Assembly: GCA_003952965.2 (NCBI GenBank)
Contig: CM025855.1
Coordinates: 8,384,441 to 8,448,440 of the forward strand
DNA: 64,000 nt
Reading direction: 5' to 3'
DNA from: Morella rubra
Lineage: Eukaryota > Streptophyta > Magnoliopsida > Fagales > Myricaceae
A program made the translations under genes and the position numbers. How positions within the stretch are numbered: position 1 is the stretch's first letter; each line of letters starts with the position of its first letter. The notes beneath the pieces are model-generated. The model was not told the DNA's origin and did not search any database. It was given only the letters and a program-made list of their open reading frames with translations. Below are positions 1 to 10,578 of the stretch, one piece after another.

Positions 1-331
1 TCCACTTACTTGAGTTGAAGTACATTATATTAATCTTTTATGTAATAGAGACTAATGTTATTCAAAATATGAAAAAAAAAATGTTATCAAACTTATCTAT
101 CAGCTGATGGATAGAGTAGAGTGCCCGAGTACCCATTTCAATTAGAGCAAAGAGAGGTTAAAAAGATCCGGCAGAGAAAAAACATACATGATGAGTTATA
201 AAAGATATAATTGTTATTTGAAAAAAAAAAAAAAAAAAGGACCAAAGAGCTTAAAATGCCTCTGGGCCTGATTTGGGTGAGCCGCATAACATTTCATTAG
301 AATATTAATTGAAGGGCCCAGATAAGGAGTA
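1..331. other. AT-rich intergenic DNA
   Basis: I see no gene, tRNA or clear repeat boundary here, only AT-rich sequence with an A-run near 222-238. Similarity to the later duplicate at 7.1 kb begins only at about position 332. Confidence 0.5.
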
Positions 332-974
332 AGACTAAAGAGCTTCGTAGTTAGACGACGAAATGAATTTATTCTGCAGAAGCATGGGCCCAGCTAGCCC
401 GAATTCAGGGGCTAATTGATTGAGACCAAACCTAGTCCCTCGTTATAAGCAAGGTTCAGTGAACCTCCTCGCCCTCGGGCAGACTCCAAATTGACAGACC
501 TACATATGGGTGGGCAAGAGCGTTCCCAATGAGCCTAATAAGTTCTTGCTTGAGAAAAAGGCAGTTGGATTCGACATTGGCTACTCTATGAATCTTATAA
601 TCCTTCCCTGCTATGGTTAAGCTTCAAACTTAGCGTCTTGAATACGATAATGATAATTTATGGGAATAAAGGAAGATTGGCCCATACGCAGACAACGGGC
701 CCGAGAAAGCAACAGAAAAGCAATCTTACAAAGCTCAGTCTGTGTGTTCGGATACCTGCCCCCAACCCCAGTGCGTGATCCTAGGCAAGAGGGGGTAGGG
801 CACATAGTTTTGCCCGAATTGGAAAGATTGTCCATATATGAATCCTTATATAATTAGCCCCGCCGAGCGCAATCAAATCCATGGAGAATGAGGAGTGGCA
901 TTGTAATCGCTGACGAGATAGGAAACAGCCAATTCTCTCTAGGTCACGAAAGGAGAGGGGATAATGATCCTATT

Positions 975-1722
975 TGTTAAAAATATTAGAGTCTCACGTT
1001 GCTAAAGCAAGGTGAGCTATTGAAATCAAAGACTTATAAAAAGCCTCAATGTAACCTCATCAAAAATATATAAGTGAGAAAATAAATCTGCACAGTTAGG
1101 TCTTCCCACAGTGGATGTAGGTCTATAACCAAAACCACTTAAATCTTTTGTCTCACTTATCTATTCTCTCCCTCTCTTAGTTATAAATAATTTTTTATCA
1201 GTTTAAATTTTTTTATTTCTAATATGGTATCAAAGACATTTCGATCCTTTGGCCCATGCTGGCCAGCACTCTTGTTAGCTTAGCTTGGCCTAGTTTATGC
1301 CCAGTCTAGTTTGGACTGATTTAGTTCTTTTCTTGGACCTTCGGCATAGGCCGGCAACCTCCAGCATCATTCCAGCGACTTCCGACCCACTTCGGTGACC
1401 TTTTGGTGTTTTTATTTTCCCTTGAATTATTTTTTGTAAGTCCAAACCCAACGTTTGTCCACCTTGAGTTTACGGGAGAGTGTTAAAAATATTAGAGTCC
1501 CACATTGCTAAAGCAATGTGGGCTATTGAAATCAAAGGCTTATAAAAAGCTCAATGTAACCAAAAAATATAAGTGAGAAAACAAATCTGCCCAATTGGGC
1601 CTTCCCATAGTGGATGTAGGTCTATGACCGAACCACTTAAATCTTTTGTCTCACTTATCTATTCTCTCTCTCTCTTAGTATAAATAATTTTTTATCAGTT
1701 TAAATTTTTTATTTCTAACACT
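975..1722 (+). mobile_element. TRIM (terminal-repeat retrotransposon in miniature)
   Basis: Two direct terminal repeats of about 245 bp (about 975-1224 and 1481-1722) both begin TGTTAAAAATATTAGAG. They flank a non-coding interior of about 255 bp. The first repeat is followed by a tRNA-Met-type primer binding site (TGGTATCAAAG, near 1225), and a purine-rich tract precedes the second repeat. Identical 5-bp target duplications CTATT lie at 970-974 and 1723-1727. The element codes for nothing, as is normal for TRIMs. By eye the two terminal repeats differ at roughly one position in ten, suggesting an age of several million years. It is absent from the sister copy at 7.5 kb, so it arrived after the duplication. 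Confidence 0.92.
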
Positions 1723-3580
1723 ATTAGTCCCAAAAATTTATTAGAGTTTGTGTAAATTCTCTTAAAATCGATGAAAAAGTTGTTTAAGTTTATAAAAAGT
1801 TATTGAAGTAGGTGGAAAATCAATTGTAATTTTTTTTAAAAAAAATTCTTTTGACATCCAAACACGACATTGAGTCACATAGAAAACACTTTGGCTAACT
1901 TAGGCATCAAAGAGTCATTTTCTAGTGACCCTTTTTCTAATCTTTGTTCTGTGCATGCCTGAAGCCGGATCGATCTTTGCATTGGAAGTTAGGTGACTTG
2001 TTGCTTATCTGGTGGGTTTGGAGATTTTCGGTTCCATCAATAATAATATTCATATTATTATTATTATTATCAAGAGTGACTGCAATAACGCGTTAAGGGT
2101 CAATTAGCTAGGAAGATAATATATAAATATATTATTTTACAATTGTTAAGAGCCTTCGTAATTGACTTTATGAAAAAAACCGAGCAATTTGTATTGAAGG
2201 GGGATCCTCCTTTAGATAGCCTTGTCTTGCAACCACGATGAAGTAAAACAATTTAATCACGAACATTATGAGACTAATTAGGTTGAATAATTGAAGAATT
2301 GCTATTAAGGCACAACCGTGTTGCTTCCTTAAATCACCAATTTGTGCACAAGGTTGATGCAAATTCGTTTAGGATATAATGGAGCTCGGATTTCTTGATT
2401 CGTTAACGAAGAACCCTAATTTCTTGATGCTTTTGAATTCTGGATCAAAAATTAAAACTGCTCGATCAGTGCCAAATGCGCCACTAGAGCCCTACAACTT
2501 AATGCGCATGCACGCGGTGCACTTAGCCACCACTCTTTGTATTAAAACAAATGGTCGTGGAATTTCTCTACTAAAAAATATCGTTCTACTTTTTAGAATT
2601 TCGCATGTGGGATTCTCTCCATAAAGACTTTGTATAAAGTTTATTATTCTGAAAATATTAGCTATATATAATATGATTTTGAAATTTTTTTAACAATTTC
2701 AAGAATAAATGGCGAATTGTTAGCCTGTGATTCAGAAAAAAAAAAAAAAACCAAAAAACCTCATTTATAAACATCTAGAAAGACAAGACTTGGTAATATT
2801 AGTGAAATTGTCAAAAACTAATGCCAAAAAAAAAAAAATGCTTTTATATAGCTGAAAATAAGTGTTTTTTCTTCAATCATGTTGCTGGTACAGATTTTAG
2901 GATCATATAGGTATCCTTTCTATGCAACATGAATTATTGGAAAAGATGTCAAGCTCCGCCAACCTACGAAAGTGATATTATCTCTTATTCGAAGATAGAG
3001 CAAATTAAACCGATATTGGTATCAACTGGAATAGTCAAGCCGAGACAATTAGTTGAATTCTACCCTAAAAAAAAAAAAAAGTCTTTAAATTTTTAGGAGA
3101 CACAACATGGAACTTAATATAATAATCTACGGGTGAGAAGCATATATTGCAGGATATACACAAGCTTCTTGGGGTGGAAGACATTATCTTCTAAGTCTAA
3201 ATTAGTTGTGGGTTCAAACTATAACAAGTCTCACGTCCACGTATAGATATGCTTTGACTTCAAGTGAATCGAGACAATGACACCACCGATCTTTTTTTTT
3301 TACTTTAACCGAAACACAATTAAATTTACAATACTGTCTTTTGTATAGTAATTATTTGGTATAATGGTAAAAGTCAAGAAAAGCAGACTAGCTAGCAAAC
3401 GGAAATGTGGGGTTTAGTTATTGACAACAATATTTTCATGTTGAGATAAATATATAATAAAATAAAATAAAGTAGGAGGAGGAGGAGAGAGGTAGAATTT
3501 TCTTCAGGCTACAACTGCAACAACTTGTTAAAAGTAAGACTAATAGTAGATAGTGGTCCATTTTTAATGTAATCATTATC

Positions 3581-3602
3581 ACGTCATTTTCTATATTTAA
3601 AT
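3581..3602 (+). promoter_or_regulatory. Possible TATA element and ACGTCA motif of the receptor-kinase gene
   Basis: TATATTTAAAT at 3592-3602 lies about 117 nt before the start codon. An ACGTCA motif (reverse complement of the bZIP core TGACGT) lies just upstream at 3581-3586. In the duplicate at about 9.77 kb both motifs are altered, so only this copy would keep a normal core promoter. This is a motif-level inference only. Confidence 0.35.
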
Positions 3603-3718
3603 CTGAGGAGTTAGCCTTTGGAAGAAGGATAGGTCGGCGGTCACAAGATATATTATGGCATTGGGTGACATTTAAACCAATACAAGTGACCGTTGAAACT
3701 CCCTCCGAAGTCCGAACC

Positions 3719-5707
3719 ATGTTTGTCAGTCCACCAAAGCTGCTGCTTCCCTTCTTGATCATTACCATTTTATTCTTTCTCATACTCCCTTGTGCAACTC
3801 AGTTATCCTTCAATTTCTCGAATTTCTCTAACGCAACCGACGGACTTATAATATTAAGTGGAAACGCCACTCTCTCAGGTTCAGTCATCCCGCTGACGCC
3901 GGATGCATCGGACAACTGGGGTCGAGCCACATATGTAGATCTGATGCATCTTTGGGACACGGAATCCGGAGAACTTGCAGACTTCACGACCAGCTTCTCC
4001 TTTATCGTCAACTCGGAAGGCAAAGACAGATACTCAGACGGGCTCACGTTCTTTCTTGCCAGCCCCGATTTCCCTTCTCCAACTCCAACGGATGGGTCTG
4101 GTATTGGGCTTATCAGCCGCGAACAAGTGAAAGACCCAAATTTCTTAGCTGCAAACAAATTCGTTGCAGTGGAGTTCGATACTTTTCGGAATGAATGGGA
4201 CCCGCCTGAGCCTGTTCGCGAACACGTTGGTATCAATACCAACGGTATGAGATCTCGGAAAACTGTGCAATGGTATAGTCTCACCAACGAAAATAGAACA
4301 TATAGTGCTAGTATTAGTTACGACTCCACTACGCAAAATTTAAGTGTCAGCTTCACTGGCTTCAGAAGTGACGGAACCCCAACTCTACAAAAGCTTTCTG
4401 ATGTAGTTAATCTGAAAGAGAACCTACCGGAATGGGTTGAATTGGGCTTCTCTGCCTCAACAGGATACCTCTCCGAGTTGCATATTCTTTGCTCGTGGTC
4501 TTTTGAGTCGAGATCAAAACCTTCCGTGAATCAGAACTCAGCGCCACCAGAAAAGAATGAAGATAAAAGCAGGGTAAAAATGGCGGTGGGCTTTAGCGTG
4601 GGTGGATGCATTTTAATTACTGGTTTGGGGTTGGTTTGGTTTATGAGTAGGAGGAAGCGACCTAGAGGGGGGGAAGAATTAAAGGATGTGGGCTTTGGTC
4701 TTTCCATGAACGGCGAATTTGAACGAATTAGTACAAGGCCAAAGAAGTTCTCGTACGAGGAATTGGTTGGTGCAACGAATAACTTTGCAGAGGAAAATAC
4801 ACTTGGACAAGGCGGGTTTGGTGGGGTTTATAAAGGATTTTTAAACGACTTGAATTCCCACGTTGCTGTTAAGAGGGTATCCACGGGATCTAGACAAGGG
4901 ATAAAGGAGTATGCTTCTGAGGTGAAAACTATTGCTCAACTTAGGCACAGGAATTTAGTGCAACTCATCGGTTGTTGCCACGAGAAAAAGGATCTCCTAC
5001 TCGTCTATGAGTTCATGCTCAATGGTAGCTTAGATTTGCATCTTTTCAAAGGCAAAAGCTTGTTAGCATGGGTGACAAGGTACAATATTTCCCGGTGCTT
5101 GGCATCTGCATTGCTATACTTGCAAGAAGAATGCGAACAATGTGTGTTGCATAGAGATTTAAAGTCAAGTAACATCATGTTGGATTCAAGTTTCAATGCG
5201 AAGCTCGGTGATTTCGGTTTAGCTAGGCTTGTGGACCATGAAAAAGGATTTCAAGCATCGGCTTCGGCAGGGACCAAGGGCTATATGGCCCCGGAATATG
5301 TTATGTCAGGCAGGGCTAGCAAAGAATCAGATATATATAGTTTCGGGGTTGTGCTTTTGGAGATAGCCTGCGGAAGAAAGCCAATTGAACCCCAGGTCAG
5401 CGAAGGTGAATTCAGGTTAATAGAGTGGGTTTGGGAGCTTTATGGAACCGGAAATCTCCTTGATGCAGCCGACCCCAAATTGTGCGGACACTTCGACGAG
5501 CAACAAATGGAACGGTTGATGGTTGTCGGCCTTTGGTGTGTTCATCCAGATTACAGCCTCCGGCCTTCCATTAGGAAAGTCGTTCGTGTGCTTGATTTTG
5601 AAGCTTCCTTACCCAATATTCTCCAACCAAAGATGCCCCTACTAGCCTACCTTTGTGCTCCAGTTAGTGAATCTGCATCTTCAGGCACTACTACTTCTGA
5701 AAACTAG
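3719..5707 (+). CDS. L-type lectin-domain receptor kinase, class IX-like
   Basis: Plasma-membrane receptor-like Ser/Thr kinase of 662 residues, intronless as is usual for LecRKs. Residues 1-27 form a signal peptide. Residues 28-265 are a legume-lectin domain with the metal-site motif VEFDT (151-155) and HVGINTNG (169-176). One membrane helix lies at about 288-309, followed by basic residues RRKR. The kinase domain (about 355-632) looks active: Gly-rich loop LGQGGFGGV, catalytic Lys385 in AVK, HRD 478-480, DFG 498-500, APE 524-526. The start was set at the first ATG after upstream non-ATG codons because it begins the signal peptide. LecRKs sense extracellular carbohydrates or nucleotides in defence; the ligand here is unknown. 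The reading frame stops at SENtag, but the +1 frame continues as a Ser/Thr-rich tail typical of the class, so the extreme C terminus may be truncated. Confidence 0.93.
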   Translation: MFVSPPKLLLPFLIITILFFLILPCATQLSFNFSNFSNATDGLIILSGNATLSGSVIPLTPDASDNWGRATYVDLMHLWDTESGELADFTTSFSFIVNSEGKDRYSDGLTFFLASPDFPSPTPTDGSGIGLISREQVKDPNFLAANKFVAVEFDTFRNEWDPPEPVREHVGINTNGMRSRKTVQWYSLTNENRTYSASISYDSTTQNLSVSFTGFRSDGTPTLQKLSDVVNLKENLPEWVELGFSASTGYLSELHILCSWSFESRSKPSVNQNSAPPEKNEDKSRVKMAVGFSVGGCILITGLGLVWFMSRRKRPRGGEELKDVGFGLSMNGEFERISTRPKKFSYEELVGATNNFAEENTLGQGGFGGVYKGFLNDLNSHVAVKRVSTGSRQGIKEYASEVKTIAQLRHRNLVQLIGCCHEKKDLLLVYEFMLNGSLDLHLFKGKSLLAWVTRYNISRCLASALLYLQEECEQCVLHRDLKSSNIMLDSSFNAKLGDFGLARLVDHEKGFQASASAGTKGYMAPEYVMSGRASKESDIYSFGVVLLEIACGRKPIEPQVSEGEFRLIEWVWELYGTGNLLDAADPKLCGHFDEQQMERLMVVGLWCVHPDYSLRPSIRKVVRVLDFEASLPNILQPKMPLLAYLCAPVSESASSGTTTSEN

Positions 5708-5708
5708 C

Positions 5709-5825
5709 TGGCACTCTCAGTCTGCAAGCCATGGCAGTCACACTGGTTCCTCACAAGTCACATCTTCTACAGCTTCTTCTTCTTCTACCGGCCTTTGTCA
5801 CTCTAAATCAGTTGATACCAGGTAA
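5709..5825 (+). other. Out-of-frame Ser/Thr-rich tail of the receptor kinase
   Basis: Directly after the stop of the receptor kinase, the frame one base over reads 38 codons beginning WHSQSASHGSHTGSSQ and ending SVDTR before a TAA. This Ser-rich composition is what class IX LecRK C termini normally look like. I infer a single-base length change near 5690-5708 that moved the tail out of frame. The kinase domain is unaffected. Confidence 0.6.
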
Positions 5826-5982
5826 TTAAATTTGTCTCGAGCACAAAACATAATTGGGGTGAATATGATACGCGCTCTTTCTACTGTGAATGCGATTAAT
5901 ATGTAGTTATTCTCATATGAACTTCTGGTTCTTCATAATTAGTATGATGCATCATGCATGGTTTAGAATTTTGCCCCATTAT

Positions 5983-5984
<2 letters not shown>

Positions 5985-6016
<32 letters not shown>
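5985..6016. repeat. (AT)16 microsatellite
   Basis: Perfect dinucleotide run in the intergenic DNA 3' of the receptor kinase. Confidence 0.97.
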
Positions 6017-6018
<2 letters not shown>

Positions 6019-6179
6019 TGTGTAAAATGGTTGTGAATGAAGCATATTAACGTGTAGATTGCTGGAAGCGTAGAGATGTCAGAAAATAAGATTGCAACTG
6101 CATTTTGGGGTACCATGTGAAACTGAAAACATCTCTAGATATGACGTGATCTAATACATTAATTTGCTTCAAACTGAAA

Positions 6180-7070
6180 ACATATCTTGTCTATGTTTGT
6201 TTCAGAGTTTTTTTTTTTTAAAAAAAAAAATTTATCCTAAAAATAAGTCAGAAATCATCACATCATAATTTCTAGTATAAAAATGCTTTCAATTTTCAAT
6301 AAATTTTTTAATTCCATCATTAGACAAGATAAAATAAAAATCAAAACAACTGTTATAAAAATCCACAAACAATCTACTTAATTACCACATAAAAAATTTT
6401 CTTCTATACATATTTTTTAAGAATATATTTCAAATTTTGATTTTTCTAATTACATCTTTGCACGAATCCCGCAACCTTTCGCAATCAATTAAAAAAAATA
6501 TCTAAAAATATTTCTTAATCACAAAACGAACAAATTTTCCTTTCCCAACGCTTTCCCTAAGGCCAGCCAGAGCTGAAAAAAAATCAAATGAAGCTGACTC
6601 TCAGAGTCTCAGACGTCTCTAGCTACGACACTTCTATATATGTTTGTTTCATAGTTTTTTTTTAAAAAAAAATATCCTAAAAAATATGTCTAAAAGCATC
6701 AAAACATAATTTCTAATAATAAAAACACTTTCAATCTTCAAAAAAATAAAAAATAAAAAATTTGTTATTTAATTATTAGACTTAGTTTTTGGGCCAAAAG
6801 AGTACATATAAACCAAATCAACTATCATGAAAATTCATAAACAATTTACCTCATAAAAAGTTTGGTTTTATACATATTGCAATTTTTTTTTTTTTTCTAA
6901 AATATTTTCTACTAGTCTTGTCACTTTCACAATCACCTAAAAATATATACATCTAAAAATATTTCTTAATCCTAAAAAAAAAACAAAAGTTCCTTATACA
7001 ACGCTTTCAGTATGTGTAAGGGCCAACCAGCAGAGTTAAAATAGCTGAAAAGATCAAATGAAATTGAAGA
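6180..7070. repeat. Diverged tandem duplication of a roughly 450-bp AT-rich unit
   Basis: Two units, about 6180-6600 and 6637-7070, share the same series of landmarks. These are a TTTGTTTCA motif before a T-run and an A-run, a CATAATTTCTA block, a stretch reading ACTTTCAAT or similar, an AACGCTTTC block, and a closing ATCAAATGAA. There is no coding sequence. The second unit ends about 65 bp before copy B of the upstream duplication, so it marks the junction between the duplicates. Confidence 0.6.
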
Positions 7071-7135
7071 CAGACTGGTGGTGCTTCAGTCAATATTCGT
7101 TGTACAGAAACAAACAAGTCGTGGTGAGAGAAACA

Positions 7136-9856
7136 GACTAAAGAGCTTCGTAGGTAGACGACGAAATGAATTTATTCTGTAGATGCATGGGAATCTATTC
7201 CTTTGGGCCCAGCTAGCCCGAATTTAGGGGCTAAATGATTGAGACCAAACCTAGTCCCTCGTTATAAAGCAAAGTTCAGTGAATCTCCTCGCCCTCGGGC
7301 AGACTCCAAATTGACAGACCTACATATGGGTGGTATAACTTCAGGCAAGAGCCCAGTAATCTTACTAAGCCCAGCAGTCTGTGTGTTGGGATACCTGCAC
7401 CCAAGCCCAGTGCGTGATCCTAGGCAAGAGGGGGTACGGCGCGTAGTTTTGCCCGAATTGGAAAGATAGTCCATATATGAATCCTTATATAATTAGCCCC
7501 GCCGAGCGCAATCAAATCCATGGAGAATGAGGAGTGGCATTGTAATCCCTGACGAGATAGGAAACAGCCAATTCTTCTTGTATTTCTTAGATTTGGATGG
7601 AAGGTACGTAGTCTAAATTCACTTGAAATTCGTGAAAAAAAAAAAAATTGTTCGAGTTTGTAAAAAATAATTGTTGTTGGTGAAAAATTAATTGTGATTT
7701 TTTTTAAAAAAAATTCTTGCTACATCCAAACACAACATTGAGTCACATAGAAAACACTTTGCCATCGAAGGGTCATTTTCTAGTGACCCTTTTTCTAATC
7801 TTTGTTCTATGCATGCCTGAAGTCGAATTTTTGCATTGGAAGTTAGGTGGCTTGTCGCTCTATCTCGTGGGTCTACAGATTTTCGGTTCCATCAATATAA
7901 AATAATAATTATTATTATTGATATTATCATCAAGAGTGACTGCAATAACGCATTAAGGGTCCATTAGTTAGGAAGATAATATAGAAATCTATTCTTACAA
8001 TTGTACTAAGAGCCTTCGTAATTGACTTTGTGAAAAAAACCGAGCAACTGGTATTGAATTGGGATCCTCCTTCAGATAGCCTTGTCTCGCAACCACAATC
8101 AACGAAAACAATTTAATCACGAGCATTATGAAACTAATTAGCATTGAAGAATTGAAAGAATTGCACCTAAGACACAATTAACAAAGAATCCCGATTTCTT
8201 GATGCCTTTAAATTCTGGATCAAAAACTAAAACTTCTTGCTAAACGCTACTAGGGCCCTATAGCCTAAGGCTATTACCACTCTTTGTACTAAAGCCAGTG
8301 TTTGTGGAATTTTTCCACTAATAAATATCTTTCTACTTTTCATTCTCAAAATACTATCAATATTAGGTAATATAATTTTGGAAAAATTTAACAATTACAA
8401 GAATAAAGGAATCGTTAGCCCGTGATTCAGAAACTAATGCCCAAAAAAGAAGCTCTTATATAACTGAAAATAAGTGTTTTTTCTTCAATTATGTTGCTGT
8501 CACAGATTTTAGGATCATATAGGTATCCTTTCAATGCAACATGAATTATTGGAAAAGATGTCAAGCTCCACCAACCTACGAATTAGTCATTACGGTCTTT
8601 CAAAAAAATTGTCTCTTATTCGAAGTCGATAGAGCAAAACAATATATATTAAACCGATATTGGTATCAACTGGAATAGTCAAGCCGAGACAATTAGTTGA
8701 ATTCTACCCAAAAAAAAAAAGTCTTAAATTTTTAGGGAGACAAAACGTGGAACTTAATATAATAAGCTAGGGTGGGAAACATTATCTTGCAGGATATCAG
8801 GATATAAACAAGCTTCTTGAGGTTGGAAAACATCATCTTGTAAGTCTAAAGTTGTGGGTTCAAACTAAACAAGTCTCACGCCCACGTATAGATATGTTTG
8901 AGTTTAAGTGAATCGAGATTGATGGGGTAGAATTTTTCAATCTACTTGGCAGGCCCAGCCCAGGTGAGGCCTAATACGCTTTAATGAGGTCCAGCGGTAA
9001 AAAGTCTAAAAGCAGATCCCTAGACAGATTCCAAGAAATCTCCTCATCTGTAGTGTTACACCCCATTGGCCAAAAGTCACATCATCCTACAAAGAGATTA
9101 GCTCTACTGATAGCCAATCAGCTCATTCCGTGTGAAAAGGAAGAAAAAGCTATTTTCTATAAAAGAGGGGCTCCTTGGCTGGCGAGGGAGACAAAGGTAA
9201 GGAATAAGATAAAAACTCATCTCTTTACTTTCATTTATCTCATGATTTTCACATAAAACTGACTTGAACTTCGGAGGCTGACCCACAGGACAGTCCAGAT
9301 CACTATTTCCTCAGTTTTGACAGGTTCATCAACGTTCTTCATGCTGGGTCTTTAGCTCAGTTTTCTCAGACTCCCTACCCAAAAAATTTTTGTGATGACC
9401 GGTTAAAAATGATTTCATAAGAGACAATGACACCATCAAGGCACAATCTTTTTCTTTTTTAAAGAAAAAAAAGTACACTAATACTTTTGACCGAAACTCA
9501 ATGAAATTTACAATACTGTCTTTTTGTATAGTAATTATTTGGTATAACGGTAAAAAAGTCAAGAAAAGCAGACTAGCTAGCAAATGCAAATGTGGGGCTT
9601 TAGTTATTGACAACAATATATATTTTCATCTTAAGATAAATATATATAAATAATAATAATAATAAAATAAAGGAGGAGAGGTAGAATTTTATTCAGGCTA
9701 TGACTGCAGCAACTTCTTACAAGGAAGACTAACAGTAGATAGTGGTCCGTTTTTAATGTAATCATTATTAGGTCATTTTCTTTATTTAAATCTGAGGAGT
9801 TAGCCTTTGGATGAAGGATAGGTCGGTCGTCACAAGATTATGGCGTTAGGTGACAA
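7136..9856 (+). repeat. Copy B of the duplicated receptor-kinase upstream region
   Basis: Direct repeat of 332-3700 without the TRIM element but with its own insertion at 8919-9420. Similarity runs up to GGTGACA near 9855, the same point reached in copy A about 50 bp before the receptor-kinase ATG, and then stops. No kinase coding sequence follows. A short match to copy A 3674-3699 (AACCAATGCAGTGACCGTTG) reappears near 11820, which suggests that copy B was split by about 2 kb of inserted DNA and that the gene beyond was lost or never copied. Confidence 0.75.
8919..9420. mobile_element. Insertion private to copy B, possibly a decayed solo LTR
   Basis: Copy A reads AATCGAGACAATGACACC through this point. 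Copy B has the same sequence interrupted by 502 bp, with GAGA present on both sides (8915-8918 and 9421-9424) as a likely 4-bp target duplication. Inside are a TATA-like TATAAAAGAGG near 9158 and no open reading frame of note. The size and the promoter-like interior fit a solo LTR or another short retroelement, but the ends are not clear enough to name a family. Confidence 0.55.
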
Positions 9857-10578
9857 TATTCAGTAGAAAAGGTTACAGAAAAAGACTTTGCTGACCATTC
9901 AAATTTCAATGAGACCCTTGATGATCAGTTCTTTAATTTTCTTTTAATTCAGCATCAATACATCACTGTGGTCGGGTCCACAAGTTATCACCTCCGGCAT
10001 ATTCCATCACTCCTGAGAATTGGCCCTCCCAACCTGACCTCACTCATGCCTATCCTTTCGTTTTAGAAAAACAACTTGTGTGGGCTCGAGCTTGGTTCTG
10101 CAGAAAATGACCTCGCCGAAACCTTTAACTATCCAACAGAGAGAGAGAGAAGACGGACGGTGGGTGCCGCTTTTGAATGGGCAGTTGCTGTCAACCTATC
10201 GAGTAGTCTATTCATCTCAAATCGAATTTGGAGGTCAAGCCTGGATTAATGCTATAGCAAGCAATATATGTACCGCGTACGCCTAGAGAACTGTTGATGG
10301 CCCAAGCATGGCCATTGAACATTGAACCTCACCCTGCTCTCTCATTCATCCAGCACGTACGTACGTGGACTAAAGTGAGGAGCACCAAAAGTAATCAAGA
10401 GAATTGAAAGCAATATCAGTCTGTCTGCATTACTTCTAAGATCAGTTCAACGCTAAGGCAATTCTCCTTCTCCTTACCCAGAAGCAACTGGTTCAAGACT
10501 TCCAAGTAGTGAGTGTTGAAGCAGTAGAGAATTGAAAGGGGAGAAAAAAAAGAGGAGAAAATTGATTCTTTTAAAGGC
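9857..10578. other. Intergenic DNA between copy B and the plastid insert
   Basis: No recognisable gene. There is a short (GA)n run at about 10138-10150 and a CGTACGTACGTACGT-like stretch near 10356. The small ORF at 10080-10286 has no recognisable features. Confidence 0.4.

Larger units (their letters stand above)
332..3700 (+). repeat. Copy A of a duplicated region upstream of the receptor kinase
   Basis: Long stretches of this segment recur in direct orientation at about 7136-9856. Matching blocks include the start (GACTAAAGAGCTTCGTAG at 332 and 7136), the block around 840-940 against 7470-7580, 1850-2400 against 7700-8180, 2850-3100 against 8450-8760, and 3530-3670 against 9715-9855. The copies differ by many substitutions and small indels, so the duplication is not recent. 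This copy ends just before the start codon of the lectin receptor kinase and therefore includes its promoter. It carries a TRIM insertion (975-1722) that the other copy lacks. I see no coding sequence in it; its short ORFs are weak. Confidence 0.8.

Noticed and set aside
3665-3718. Eighteen-codon upstream extension of the receptor kinase
   Set aside because: It starts at a non-ATG codon (GTG) and precedes a good ATG that opens a normal signal peptide.
5985-6016. Search for CRISPR-like or regularly spaced repeats across the window
   Set aside because: The only regular repeats are microsatellites, transposon terminal repeats and tandem duplications, as expected for plant nuclear DNA.
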